23,964 nucleotides of DNA, from NCBI GenBank assembly GCA_964543125.1, contig CAZIWX010000033.1, forward strand, positions 1 through 23,964, given 5' to 3'. Made by a program: the position numbers and the translations under genes. Below are positions 5,909-13,664 of the stretch, in pieces. A model generated the notes under the pieces. That model was not told where the DNA came from. It was given only the letters and a program-made list of their open reading frames with translations, and did no database searches. The first letter of the stretch is position 1. Each line of letters opens with the position of its first letter. Source of the DNA: CAZIWX01 sp964543125. Its GTDB lineage: Bacteria > Fidelibacterota > UBA8477.

Positions 5909-7480
5909 TTACGATTTCGGTTTCACCCTGAAAATCGTGTCAATCACGGTGCCATCCACCCACTTCACAATCCCGATGGGCTCGTCCGTGAATTCCAGCT
6001 TTTCCGGTACGCCACCAATCAGATCGTCCACCTCGGCTTTAATGTCCTCAATCGGCCGGATAGGCAGGCCGCTGTTTCGGGTGGCATCAATCAAATCTTG
6101 GCGTAATGGATTAATGGCAATGCCGCGCTCCGTAACAATCACATCAATGAGTTCACCGGGTCCCACCAACGTGGTGACATTATCCACAATAATCGGAATC
6201 CGGTCCCGAAAGGCCGGAATCGGTAAAATCGTGCATTTACTGAATAGGCAATTCTGCCAGCCGCCAATCCCGTGGAGCATCTGGCCATCGGAGTGGGTCA
6301 CCACATTGGCATTGAAATGCGTATCCACTTCGGTAGCACCGAGAACCACCACATCCAGCAGGGAGGCGAAATTCCCTTTGCCGTGCCAATTGTAACTGGT
6401 GAAGGGGGAGGTGTCCACATGTCCCGGATTTTCCCGCAGGGAACGCACGCCCTCCAGGTCGAAGGTCTGGCCATCCAGGATGTAATCGGTCAACCCTTCC
6501 TCCAGCATTTCCACCAGGTATTTGGTGGATCCGCCCCGGATAAAACGCGCTTTAACACCGGCTGCTTTCATCATCTCTTTCAAATAAATGGCGAAAGCCA
6601 GTGCCGTTCCACCCGCACCGGCCTGAAAACTGAATCCGTTGTGTATAATTCCGGCCGCTCGAACGAATTTGGCGGTAAGTTCGGCGATATAAAGCCGGTC
6701 AGGTGATTTGGTAATGGCCGTGGTGCCGGAGATAATTTTTGCGGGCTCACCCACTTTGTCCAGCACCACTACCGAATCCACATTTTGTCCCTGGATTTGC
6801 CAGGGGATACAGGGAAAAGGCACCAGGTTATCAGTCACCACAATGACATGATCGGCGTATAGAGAATCAGCCAGCCCGAATCCCAGGAGTCCGCAAGCGG
6901 AAGGACCCCGATCCCCCGTGGCATTTCCAAACGGATCGGCGGTGGGAGCAGCAATAATGGCGATATCAATGTGGACTTCCCCATCCTGAATCGCTTGCCA
7001 CCGGCCACCATGGGAACGCAACACGGCCAGTCCGCCCATCTTCCCTGCGGAAGCATATTTTCCCAGGGGACCGTTAAGCGAGCCCTCAACGTGATGAATC
7101 ACGCCGTTATCCAGATATTTGATCAGAGGTTCATGGCAGGGAAAGGCGGCACTGGGAAACCACATCAAATCTTTCATTCCCAATTCAGCGGCGGCATCAA
7201 AAACCCGGTTCATGATCAAATCGCCATTTCGGAAATGGTGGTGCGAGGAAATCGTCATTCCATCTTTAATATCCGCCTTGACCAGGGCAGCTTTGATGGA
7301 TTCGACCACTTTATTTCCATCCAGTCGGTAGTCATTGCAACTCCGGATGGGTGGAGCGGCGCGGTTGCCGGTGGGTTTGTATTTGGCTACACCCTGAAAC
7401 GGTACTTGCGGTTTACCATTCACCCCGGTGGGCACACGCCGTCCGGCGGCATTTAAAACAAATTCGTACTTACCTGACAT
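5909..7480 (-). CDS. citF: Citrate lyase alpha subunit
   Basis: A 523-residue protein, the usual CitF length (about 500-520). Recognisable blocks are GMTISSHHHFRNGD, the GKYASAGKMGG region, FGNATGDRGPSACG, FSFQAGAGGTALAFAIYLK and VLGATEVDTHFNANVVTHSDG. CitF transfers the acetyl-ACP thioester to citrate, forming citryl-ACP and releasing acetate, in the cytoplasmic CitDEF complex. Citramalate lyase subunits are homologous, so the substrate could be citramalate. The start at 7480 has CAGGA about ten bases upstream and lies just downstream of GxxExxY unit 2. The CitD-CitE fusion is the next metabolic gene upstream on the same strand. No citC, citX or citG (activation and prosthetic-group genes) is present in the window. 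Confidence 0.95.
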   Translation of the reverse strand: MSGKYEFVLNAAGRRVPTGVNGKPQVPFQGVAKYKPTGNRAAPPIRSCNDYRLDGNKVVESIKAALVKADIKDGMTISSHHHFRNGDLIMNRVFDAAAELGMKDLMWFPSAAFPCHEPLIKYLDNGVIHHVEGSLNGPLGKYASAGKMGGLAVLRSHGGRWQAIQDGEVHIDIAIIAAPTADPFGNATGDRGPSACGLLGFGLADSLYADHVIVVTDNLVPFPCIPWQIQGQNVDSVVVLDKVGEPAKIISGTTAITKSPDRLYIAELTAKFVRAAGIIHNGFSFQAGAGGTALAFAIYLKEMMKAAGVKARFIRGGSTKYLVEMLEEGLTDYILDGQTFDLEGVRSLRENPGHVDTSPFTSYNWHGKGNFASLLDVVVLGATEVDTHFNANVVTHSDGQMLHGIGGWQNCLFSKCTILPIPAFRDRIPIIVDNVTTLVGPGELIDVIVTERGIAINPLRQDLIDATRNSGLPIRPIEDIKAEVDDLIGGVPEKLEFTDEPIGIVKWVDGTVIDTIFRVKPKS

Positions 7481-7499
7481 GGTTATTAAATCCTGGAAG

Positions 7500-7957
7500 A
7501 GTAACCACAGAGATCACAGAGGTTGATCACCGAGATCACAGTTTTAATCTTTTAATTCCTTTGGTTAATTGGGTAACATTGAAGTTGATAAGCAATCCTA
7601 ATGATTTATGACTCAATTTCATATAAGTCAGGGTTTGTGCCATGTGAATTTTATTTAATTCCTCTACTGCTTTCAGTTCCACAACCACGGAATCCTCAAC
7701 TACTAAGTCCATTCTATAACCGGGATCAATGATTTCACCTTTGTACTCAATTGGTAAGATTACTTGTCTATCAATTTTGACACCTCGGTCGGAAAGTTCT
7801 TTTACTAAGGTTATTTCATAAGCTGATTCCAGAAGACCCGGACCGAGAACACGATGCACTTCAATAGCAGCACCAATAATCTTCCCTGTTAATTCATGGT
7901 CAACCATCAATAAATCTCTGTGTTCTCTGTGCCTTCTCTGAGATCTCTGTGGTTACT
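7500..7957 (-). mobile_element. GxxExxY unit 2 with terminal inverted repeats (458 bp)
   Basis: The left arm at 7500-7521 and the inverse of the right arm at 7936-7957 both read AGTAACCACAGAGATC, then one mismatch, then CAGAG (21 of 22 positions). Unit 1 has the same outer AACCACAGA. The unit encloses one GxxExxY gene and little else. It ends about 20 bp before the citF start codon, as unit 1 does before the dehydratase gene. The inner parts of the arms contain CAGAG-type short repeats. It is a candidate small mobile or selfish unit; no transposase is encoded. Confidence 0.55.
7536..7910 (-). CDS. GxxExxY protein (PD-(D/E)XK nuclease-like), intact
   Basis: A 124-residue full-length family member. 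It has the N-terminal ELTGKIIGAAIEVHRVLGPG, the GLLESAY motif (GxxExxY), the nuclease-like Asp in MDLVVED with ExK in VVELKA, and the C-terminal LGLLINFNV. The catalytic pattern suggests a PD-(D/E)XK fold, but biochemical function for this family is not established to my knowledge. It is the uninterrupted paralogue of the copy at 4405-4725, with the same orientation and the same surroundings (inverted repeats, inside the citrate-lyase block). Expression probably depends on read-through from citDE, as no separate promoter was recognised. Confidence 0.9.
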   Translation of the reverse strand: MMVDHELTGKIIGAAIEVHRVLGPGLLESAYEITLVKELSDRGVKIDRQVILPIEYKGEIIDPGYRMDLVVEDSVVVELKAVEELNKIHMAQTLTYMKLSHKSLGLLINFNVTQLTKGIKRLKL

Positions 7958-8000
7958 GGTTTTCTTCTTCACGCCTTTGCGGTTACTGCCTTTCTTCTTC
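7951..8000. repeat. 30-bp-period direct repeat over the citDE stop codon
   Basis: GGTTACTGGTTTTCTTCTTC (7951-7970) and GGTTACTGCCTTTCTTCTTC (7981-8000) match at 18 of 20 positions. The second copy contains the citDE stop codon and last codons. The first overlaps the outer end of GxxExxY unit 2. A local duplication accompanying insertion of the unit is one explanation. Confidence 0.6.
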
Positions 8001-9209
8001 CTGCCAGTTTTCCGGTAAAATCCCCGTCTCAACCGCCAGTTTGATCGTTCGCAGGGCCCGTTTTACCACGGGTGGATCGATCATCTTGCTGCCCAGAGCA
8101 ACGACACCCAGGCCATGCTGCTCAGCCTCTTCAGCCGCGCGGACAATTTTTTGGGCTTGGGCAATCTCCATTGCTTGCGGTGCAAACGTCTCGTGTACGG
8201 GCCGAATCTGACGAGGATGAATACACCCTTTGCCGTCAAAGCCCAGGGATTTGGCTTCGGCAACTGAAGCACGTAAGCCGGCTTCGTCATTCACATCACT
8301 AAAAACCGTGTCGATGGCTTGAATACCGGTTGCGCGGGCGGCATTCACCAGCCTGGAGCGGGCAAAAAATGATTCTTTACCTGCTAAAGTCCGCTGGGTT
8401 CCCAAGTCCGCCGTGTAATCTTCCAAGCCGATGGCTAACGCTACATTATTAGGTGAGGCTTCGGCAATTTCCAGTGCTTTCAAGATACCCCGGCCGCTTT
8501 CCAGAATCGGCATGAGAAAAACCGGTTCGGTGCGCCGGCACGACTTAGCGATTACCTTGATCTTTTCATCCACCGCCTTGATCTGGTTCGCACTTTCCAC
8601 CTTGGGAATCAGAATTAAATGAACATTATGGGGAATGATATACTCCAGGTCATCCAGCCCGCGCTGGCCCTGGTTGATGCGCACCATGCGTTCAGCGCCA
8701 AAAAAATCAAGGGCCCGCAGAGCATTTCGAACCAGGTGACGAGCGGCATCCTTCTCGTTTGGCGGAACCGCATCTTCCAGATCCAGAATAATGCCGTCAG
8801 GTTTATGAATTCCGGCGTTCAACATGAGTTTGGGCTGATTACCCGGTAGATACAGCCGGCTGCGTCGAAAATGATCACGACTGGATGTGTATTGACAATG
8901 TGATTTCAGTGCGGGTAGAATTTCAGTCTTCACAGTGGGAAAGGCACGCTTGATCACGGTCTCGATGCGGGCTTGCACCACCCACGGCAAGGCACCAAAA
9001 TCATTTAGCATGAATTCGCCGGTTTGAATACCCAATTCTGCAAGTGACGCTTCTGTCAGGTCCCGCAATGATGCACCAAAGAGGACGCCCACTTTGCTGG
9101 AAACCTCAATTTTTAAGGGCTGATTTGATGGTTTGAACGAAACCTGGCAGTCGGAACGGATTTTTTCGCTGGTGGCTCCGGCCGTAAAAACGGAAAAACT
9201 CATATTCAT
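7983..9209 (-). CDS. citE: Citrate lyase acyl carrier (CitD) - beta subunit (CitE) fusion
   Basis: A 408-residue protein from ATG 9209. Residues about 8-92 align with CitD: an AGATSEKIRSD start, FGASLRDL and NDFGALPWVVQARIE (compare E. coli DDKGALDCILRARLE). Ser19 in RSD is the likely prosthetic-group site; Ser14 is an alternative. From about residue 116 the CitE/HpcH aldolase domain begins: RSRLYLPGNQPKLM, ILDLEDAVPPNEKD, LIPKVES, GLEDYTADLG and GKGCIHPRQI. CitE cleaves citryl-ACP to oxaloacetate and acetyl-ACP, and CitD carries the thioester. The two are usually separate genes, so the fusion is unusual. In-frame TTG 9215 and ATG 9203 are alternative starts; the ribosome site (GGAT) is weak. 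citF follows after the GxxExxY unit. Confidence 0.92.
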   Translation of the reverse strand: MNMSFSVFTAGATSEKIRSDCQVSFKPSNQPLKIEVSSKVGVLFGASLRDLTEASLAELGIQTGEFMLNDFGALPWVVQARIETVIKRAFPTVKTEILPALKSHCQYTSSRDHFRRSRLYLPGNQPKLMLNAGIHKPDGIILDLEDAVPPNEKDAARHLVRNALRALDFFGAERMVRINQGQRGLDDLEYIIPHNVHLILIPKVESANQIKAVDEKIKVIAKSCRRTEPVFLMPILESGRGILKALEIAEASPNNVALAIGLEDYTADLGTQRTLAGKESFFARSRLVNAARATGIQAIDTVFSDVNDEAGLRASVAEAKSLGFDGKGCIHPRQIRPVHETFAPQAMEIAQAQKIVRAAEEAEQHGLGVVALGSKMIDPPVVKRALRTIKLAVETGILPENWQEEERQ

Positions 9210-9218
9210 ATCCAATAT

Positions 9219-9317
9219 TTATTGCGTTGTCTCGTCATTATCCACCTGCTTCCCCGTGCGGTGCAAATCCTCAACGAGGAGCGTTTGCATCGTTATTGAA
9301 TGAATAAATATACCCAT
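9219..9317 (-). CDS. Possible 32-codon leader ORF or gene remnant upstream of citDE
   Basis: ATG 9317 to TAA 9219-9221 encodes MGIFIHSITMQTLLVEDL plus a hydrophilic end. It stops 9 bp before the citDE ATG. A second ATG is at 9290. No good ribosome site is seen, and the frame stays open further upstream into the 88-bp array. It may be the tail of an operon gene truncated by the array, a leader peptide, or chance. A hairpin overlaps it. Confidence 0.22.
   Translation of the reverse strand: MGIFIHSITMQTLLVEDLHRTGKQVDNDETTQ
9262..9289 (-). promoter_or_regulatory. Hairpin in the citDE 5' region
   Basis: On the + strand: TGCAAA, TCCTC, loop AAC, GAGGA, three unpaired bases, TTTGCA. This forms an 11-bp stem with one bulge, about 53 bp upstream of the citDE ATG. 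No T-run follows, so it is not a terminator. It could affect translation or RNA stability. Confidence 0.35.
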
Positions 9318-9351
9318 GGCAGGTTGTGTGCCCAAGGGAATGCATGGGTCG

Positions 9352-9939
9352 AAACCGATTTTCGTCTGAGCGGTAGCTGGGGCTAAATCGGTTTTCGCTT
9401 ATACCAGCGTCAAACGGAAACCGAGTTGGCTGCTTTTCAAAACCGATTTTCGTCTGAGCGGTAGCTGGGGCTAAATCGGTTTTCACTTATACCAGCGTCA
9501 AACGGAAACCGAGTTGGCTGCTTTTCAAAACCGATTTCCGCCTGAGCATCAGCGAAGGCTAAATCGGTTTTCACTTATACCAGCGTCAGACGGAAACCGA
9601 GTTGGCTGCTTTTCAAAACCGATTTCCGCCTGAGCATCAGCGAANNNNNNNNNNNNNNNNNNNNNNNNNNNNNNNNNNNNNNNNNNNNNNNNNNNNNNNN
9701 NNNNNNNNNNNNNNNNNNNNNNNNNNNNNNNNNNNNNNNNNNNNCTGCTTTTCAAAACCGATTTCCGCCTGAGCATCAGCGAAGGCTAAATCGGTTTTCG
9801 CTTATACCAGCGTCAGACGGAAACCGAGTTGGCTGCTTTTCAAAACCGATTTCCCGCCTGAGCGTCAGCGAAGGCTAAATCGGTTTTCACTTATACCAGC
9901 GTCAGACGGAAACCGAGTTGGCTTCTCGAAACTCGGTTT
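9352..9939. repeat. 88-bp hairpin-rich tandem array containing an assembly gap
   Basis: Copies are spaced exactly 88 bp apart, with AACCGATT starting at 9353, 9441, 9529 and 9617 before the gap, and 9756 and 9844 after it. Each unit contains AAAACCGATTT and AAATCGGTTTT, a perfect 11-bp inverted repeat. Later copies add an inner CTGA-GCA-TCAG stem. The array closes with AAACCGAGTT/AACTCGGTTT (9910-9939). The first two copies share variants (GGTAGCTGGGG) that differ from the rest, implying block-wise homogenisation. 88 is not a multiple of three and there are no unique spacers, so it is neither coding nor CRISPR. With the short stretch before it, it fills the 740 bp between citDE and radC. Confidence 0.9.
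9645..9744. other. Assembly gap (100 N)
   Basis: Exactly 100 undetermined bases inside the 88-bp array; probably a placeholder. Real array length is therefore unknown. Confidence 0.99.
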
Positions 9940-9953
9940 GCTCGGTTCTTCCC

Positions 9954-10634
9954 CTATTTAATCATCCCATGATCCGCGAAAGAATAATAATCATTTCCAC
10001 CGATGATGAGATGGTCCAGCACCCGTACATCAATGGTACCGGCCGCTGCCATGAGTTTTTTGGTGACCGTCTGATCTTCAGCCGACGGGGTAGTATTGCC
10101 GGAAGGATGGTTATGAACCAGAATCAGGGCCGCCGCATCATAATCCAGTGCACGTTTAATGACTTCCCGGGGGTACACCGCCGAAGAGGTAAGTGTGCCT
10201 TCGAACAATTCCTCCATTTTCAGAATCCGGTTCTGGCCATTGAGAAAAATCACCATGAACACCTCCCGGTTCCGATCTCGAAGATTGTGCGTCAGGTATT
10301 CGAACACCGTGGCGGACGAGCGGACATAATCCTCCCCTATCACTTTCTCCTGCAAATATCGCCGCCCAACCGCATGGGGCAATTTTAGGGCGAAAGCGTT
10401 GGTCTCGCCGATACCTTCTATCTCCATCAATAATTGGATGGGGGCCTCCAATACGCCCGGTAATGATCCAAACCGGCGAATGGCTTCCTTGGCTGGTTTT
10501 TTCATATCCTTATACGGTGTTGACAGTGTCAACAACATCTCAATTACTTCGTAATCGTGAAAGGCACCGATTCCGGCTTGCATGAATTTCTTCCGTAACC
10601 GGCTACGGTGACCCTGCTGGGTTTGATCAGCCAT
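9954..10634 (-). CDS. radC: RadC-family JAMM/MPN protein
   Basis: A 226-residue, full-length RadC. The N-terminal helical part includes a helix-hairpin-helix-like GIGETNAFALKL. The C-terminal JAB1/MPN-like domain carries the metal motif HNHPSG followed by Asp in SAEDQ (HxHPSGx7D), then KKLMAAAGTIDVRVLDHLIIGG. RadC was named for DNA repair, but its biochemical role is unsettled. ATG 10634 is preceded by GAGGG. It stands alone: its 3' end abuts the 88-bp array, and its 5' side faces the divergent sdh operon. Confidence 0.95.
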   Translation of the reverse strand: MADQTQQGHRSRLRKKFMQAGIGAFHDYEVIEMLLTLSTPYKDMKKPAKEAIRRFGSLPGVLEAPIQLLMEIEGIGETNAFALKLPHAVGRRYLQEKVIGEDYVRSSATVFEYLTHNLRDRNREVFMVIFLNGQNRILKMEELFEGTLTSSAVYPREVIKRALDYDAAALILVHNHPSGNTTPSAEDQTVTKKLMAAAGTIDVRVLDHLIIGGNDYYSFADHGMIK

Positions 10635-11039
10635 TGCAATTCCCTCACAGCTAATTTTTTCAATTCATTAACCTTAACATGATAGCATAGCAATTTCAAA
10701 GGAATCTGGCAAGTCCCGGGTGGTTGTATCAACCCGATCGGACTGGCCGGTTTTTTGCCATATATCACGTCACAATCCAGGAATTCTGGTTATCTGATTG
10801 ATGACGGCTCGGAAGACCAGTTGAAGTCAGTTTTAAGCATAACCGGTAAGCGGTTGATACTTGAGCAAACGCAAATATGGGTAGCAATTAACAATGGAAA
10901 AATTAAATTTTCGGCTCATGCATAAAGCCATCGTTGATGACAGTCTTTTTAGCTTTTCCGCGGCAACCAACCTTACCACCATCAGAAATTATAACTTGTT
11001 GATAAAATTGAAAAAATCTTCAAACTTGGAGTACGCGTC
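10635..11039. other. 405-bp intergenic region between radC and sdhC
   Basis: Divergent spacer. I see no gene. It contains a short hairpin GGTTG-TAT-CAACC (around 10720) and an AT-rich stretch before sdhC. It should hold the promoters for both radC and sdhCAB, but I could not pick convincing -35/-10 boxes. TTGGAG at 11026-11031 is the sdhC ribosome site. Confidence 0.6.
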
Positions 11040-11735
11040 ATGCTGCCATTTCTGACAGCCGCCAAATCTTCCGTGGGGAAAAAATTCCTTATGGCCATCA
11101 CCGGCCTGTTCTGGGTTTTATTCCTCATAATTCATTTGGCCGGCAATTTAGCCCTACTAACCGGGCACAGCGCAACCTACAACAAATATTCCCATTTCCT
11201 CATGAGTCTGGGCGAGTTGCTGTATGTGATGGAATTTCTGTTATTGGTTTTCATTGTGACTCACATCGTATCCGGTGTAAGTGTCGCTTTGGGTAAACTG
11301 CGCGCCCGTCCGCGGAATTATCAAGTACGGGAAAATCTGGGTGGCAAAAGTCGCAAGACCGTTAGCGCCACCACGATGATCTATTCCGGTTTGCTCCTGC
11401 TTATTTTTCTAGTCGTACATATTGCTCATTTCAAGTATCAGGTTGGCGTGAAAAAAGCTTACTATACCGTGATCGATGGCACCCGAATGCACGATCTCTA
11501 TCATCTCGTGTATGATTCCTTTGCCAATGGATGGTATGTCTTGTTTTATGAGGTTATCATCATCATGGTTTTCTCGCACCTGCGCCACGGATTCTGGAGT
11601 GCCTTTCAGTCACTGGGTATCAATCATCCACGCTGGACGCCCTGCATTAATGGATTGGGCATCTTTGTAGCGGTCGTATTGGGCTTCGGATTTCTTATTA
11701 TTCCACTTTATATCCATTTCCTAGGGGGTGTGTAA
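11040..11735 (+). CDS. sdhC: Succinate dehydrogenase/fumarate reductase cytochrome b subunit (type B)
   Basis: A 231-residue membrane protein with five hydrophobic helices, the single-anchor (type B) architecture found in Bacteroidota and in Wolinella/Bacillus-like enzymes. Candidate haem-ligand histidines lie in FLIIHLAGNL, VTHIVSGV, VVHIAHF and FSHLRHGFWSAFQSLGINH, enough for a di-haem cytochrome b. It anchors SdhAB to the inner membrane and passes electrons to or from quinone. TTGGAG sits about eight bases before ATG 11040. It is the first gene of sdhCAB, and its stop at 11733-11735 is one base before the sdhA ATG. Whether the enzyme runs as succinate:quinone reductase or fumarate reductase cannot be read from sequence. 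Confidence 0.93.
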   Translation: MLPFLTAAKSSVGKKFLMAITGLFWVLFLIIHLAGNLALLTGHSATYNKYSHFLMSLGELLYVMEFLLLVFIVTHIVSGVSVALGKLRARPRNYQVRENLGGKSRKTVSATTMIYSGLLLLIFLVVHIAHFKYQVGVKKAYYTVIDGTRMHDLYHLVYDSFANGWYVLFYEVIIIMVFSHLRHGFWSAFQSLGINHPRWTPCINGLGIFVAVVLGFGFLIIPLYIHFLGGV

Positions 11736-11736
11736 A

Positions 11737-13650
11737 ATGATACTTGATGCTAAAATTCCTGCCGGCCCCATTCAGGACAAATGGGACAAACACCGCTTTG
11801 ATATGAAGCTGGTGAATCCGGCTAATAAGCGTAAACACACCATTATCGTCGTGGGTACCGGGTTGTCTGGCGCCTCGGCCGCTGCGTCGTTAGCTGAGCT
11901 CGGTTACAATATCAAAAACTTCTGTATTCAGGATTCCCCCCGGCGGGCGCACAGTATCGCCGCTCAGGGCGGCATTAATGCTGCCAAGAATTATCCCAAT
12001 GATGGCGACAGCATCTGGCGGTTGTTTTACGATACGGTAAAGGGTGGTGATTATCGCTCCCGCGAAGCCAATGTTTACCGCCTGGCCCAGGTCAGTAATG
12101 CCATCATTGATCAGTGCGTATCGCAGGGTGTGCCTTTCGCGCGGGAATACGGTGGACTTTTGGCCAATCGTTCTTTCGGTGGCGCACAGGTCAGCCGAAC
12201 CTTTTATGCCCGTGGTCAAACCGGCCAGCAATTGTTACTGGGAGCGTATTCTGCTCTGAGCCGCCAGATCAAGGCTAAAAAAGTGGAAATTTTCACCCGC
12301 CACGAGATGCTGGATCTGGTAGTCATTGACGGCCAGGCCCGTGGCATCGTAACCCGCAATCTGGTGAACGGTAAAATAGAGTCTTATGCCGGTGACGCGG
12401 TCGTGCTGGCCACTGGTGGATACGCTAATGTATACTACCTGTCTACGAACGCAGTGAACTCCAACGCGACGGCGACCTGGCGCGCCCACAAACGCGGCGC
12501 CTTTTTCGCTAATCCCTGTTATAACCAGATTCACCCCACCTGCATTCCGGTTACGGGCGATCATCAATCCAAGCTGACGCTCATGAGCGAAAGCCTGCGA
12601 AACGACGGTCGCGTATGGGTACCGAAAATGAAGGGTGACCAGCGCCATCCAAATGACATTCCTGAAGACGAGCGGGATTACTATCTGGAACAGCGCTACC
12701 CGGCATTTGGGAACCTGGTTCCCCGCGACATCGCGTCCCGGGCTGCGAAGCAGGTGTGTGATGACGGCCGGGGCGTGGGTAAAACCGGACTGGCAGTGTA
12801 TCTGGACTTCGCGGATGCCATTCAACGCCTGGGCAAACAGGCTGTGGAAGAAAAATACGGTAATCTGTTTGAAATGTACGAACGCATCACGAACGAGAAT
12901 CCCTACGAAGTGCCGATGCGGATTTTCCCCGCTGCGCATTACGTGATGGGCGGACTCTGGGTTGATTATCACCTCCAGAGCACGATTCCGGGGCTATTCG
13001 TCTTAGGTGAGGCCAATTTCTCTGATCACGGCGCCAACCGTCTCGGCGCCAGTGCCTTAATGCAAGGGCTGGCCGATGGGTACTTTATTGCACCCTACAC
13101 TGTGGGAAATTACCTCGTGTCCAACAAGTTTGAACCCGTGGACACCGATCATCCGGCTTTCAAGACGAGCGAAAAGGAGATTGACGAATTCGTTAAAAAA
13201 CTACTCTCCATCAACGGCCAAAAGACCGCTCATGAGCTCCACCGCGAACTGGGTCACATCATGTGGGAGTATGTGGGGATGGCGCGCAATGCAGCCGGTT
13301 TAAAGAGAGCGCTGGAAGAAATTCCCAAACTCCGGGCGGAATTCTGGCAAAATATCAAAGTGGCCGGCGCCGGTGATTCCTTGAACCAGAGTCTGGAAGA
13401 GGCCGGACGCCTGGCTGACTTCCTGGAATTAGCGGAGCTGATTGCCCGGGACGCCTTAAACCGGGTCGAATCCTGTGGTGGCCATTTCCGCGAGGAAAGT
13501 CAAACACCCGAAGGTGAAGCGAGGCGTGACGATGAGAACTTTTCCTATGTCGCGGCCTGGGAATACACGGGTCAAAATCAGCCCCAGACGTTGCATAAAG
13601 AACAGTTGACCTTCGAAAATGTACCGCTCACCCAGCGTAGTTATAAATAG
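11737..13650 (+). CDS. sdhA: Succinate dehydrogenase/fumarate reductase flavoprotein subunit
   Basis: A 637-residue protein from ATG 11737, with GGGGG eight bases upstream. A GTG at 11728 overlaps sdhC and is less likely. It has the FAD dinucleotide fold VVGTGLSGASAA (38-49), the covalent-FAD His72 in RRAHSIAAQGGINAA, and the active-site regions HYVMGGLW and HGANRLGASAL. It oxidises succinate to fumarate or does the reverse. Length and architecture fit the type-B family. It lies in sdhCAB with 1-bp spacing to sdhC and 14 bp to sdhB. Together with the upstream - strand citrate lyase and dehydratase genes it puts several citrate-cycle steps within 12 kb, though on a separate transcript. Confidence 0.97.
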   Translation: MILDAKIPAGPIQDKWDKHRFDMKLVNPANKRKHTIIVVGTGLSGASAAASLAELGYNIKNFCIQDSPRRAHSIAAQGGINAAKNYPNDGDSIWRLFYDTVKGGDYRSREANVYRLAQVSNAIIDQCVSQGVPFAREYGGLLANRSFGGAQVSRTFYARGQTGQQLLLGAYSALSRQIKAKKVEIFTRHEMLDLVVIDGQARGIVTRNLVNGKIESYAGDAVVLATGGYANVYYLSTNAVNSNATATWRAHKRGAFFANPCYNQIHPTCIPVTGDHQSKLTLMSESLRNDGRVWVPKMKGDQRHPNDIPEDERDYYLEQRYPAFGNLVPRDIASRAAKQVCDDGRGVGKTGLAVYLDFADAIQRLGKQAVEEKYGNLFEMYERITNENPYEVPMRIFPAAHYVMGGLWVDYHLQSTIPGLFVLGEANFSDHGANRLGASALMQGLADGYFIAPYTVGNYLVSNKFEPVDTDHPAFKTSEKEIDEFVKKLLSINGQKTAHELHRELGHIMWEYVGMARNAAGLKRALEEIPKLRAEFWQNIKVAGAGDSLNQSLEEAGRLADFLELAELIARDALNRVESCGGHFREESQTPEGEARRDDENFSYVAAWEYTGQNQPQTLHKEQLTFENVPLTQRSYK

Positions 13651-13664
13651 AGGAGTTGAGCACC

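Noticed and set aside
9271..9776. Repetitive proteins read from the 88-bp array on the - strand
   Set aside because: The unit is not a multiple of three, so frames shift each copy, and the sequence is hairpin-rich with no start signals.
10730..10760. Terminator with T-run between radC and sdhC
   Set aside because: GGCCGG followed by TTTTTT is present, but no complementary arm of useful length precedes it, and radC points the other way.
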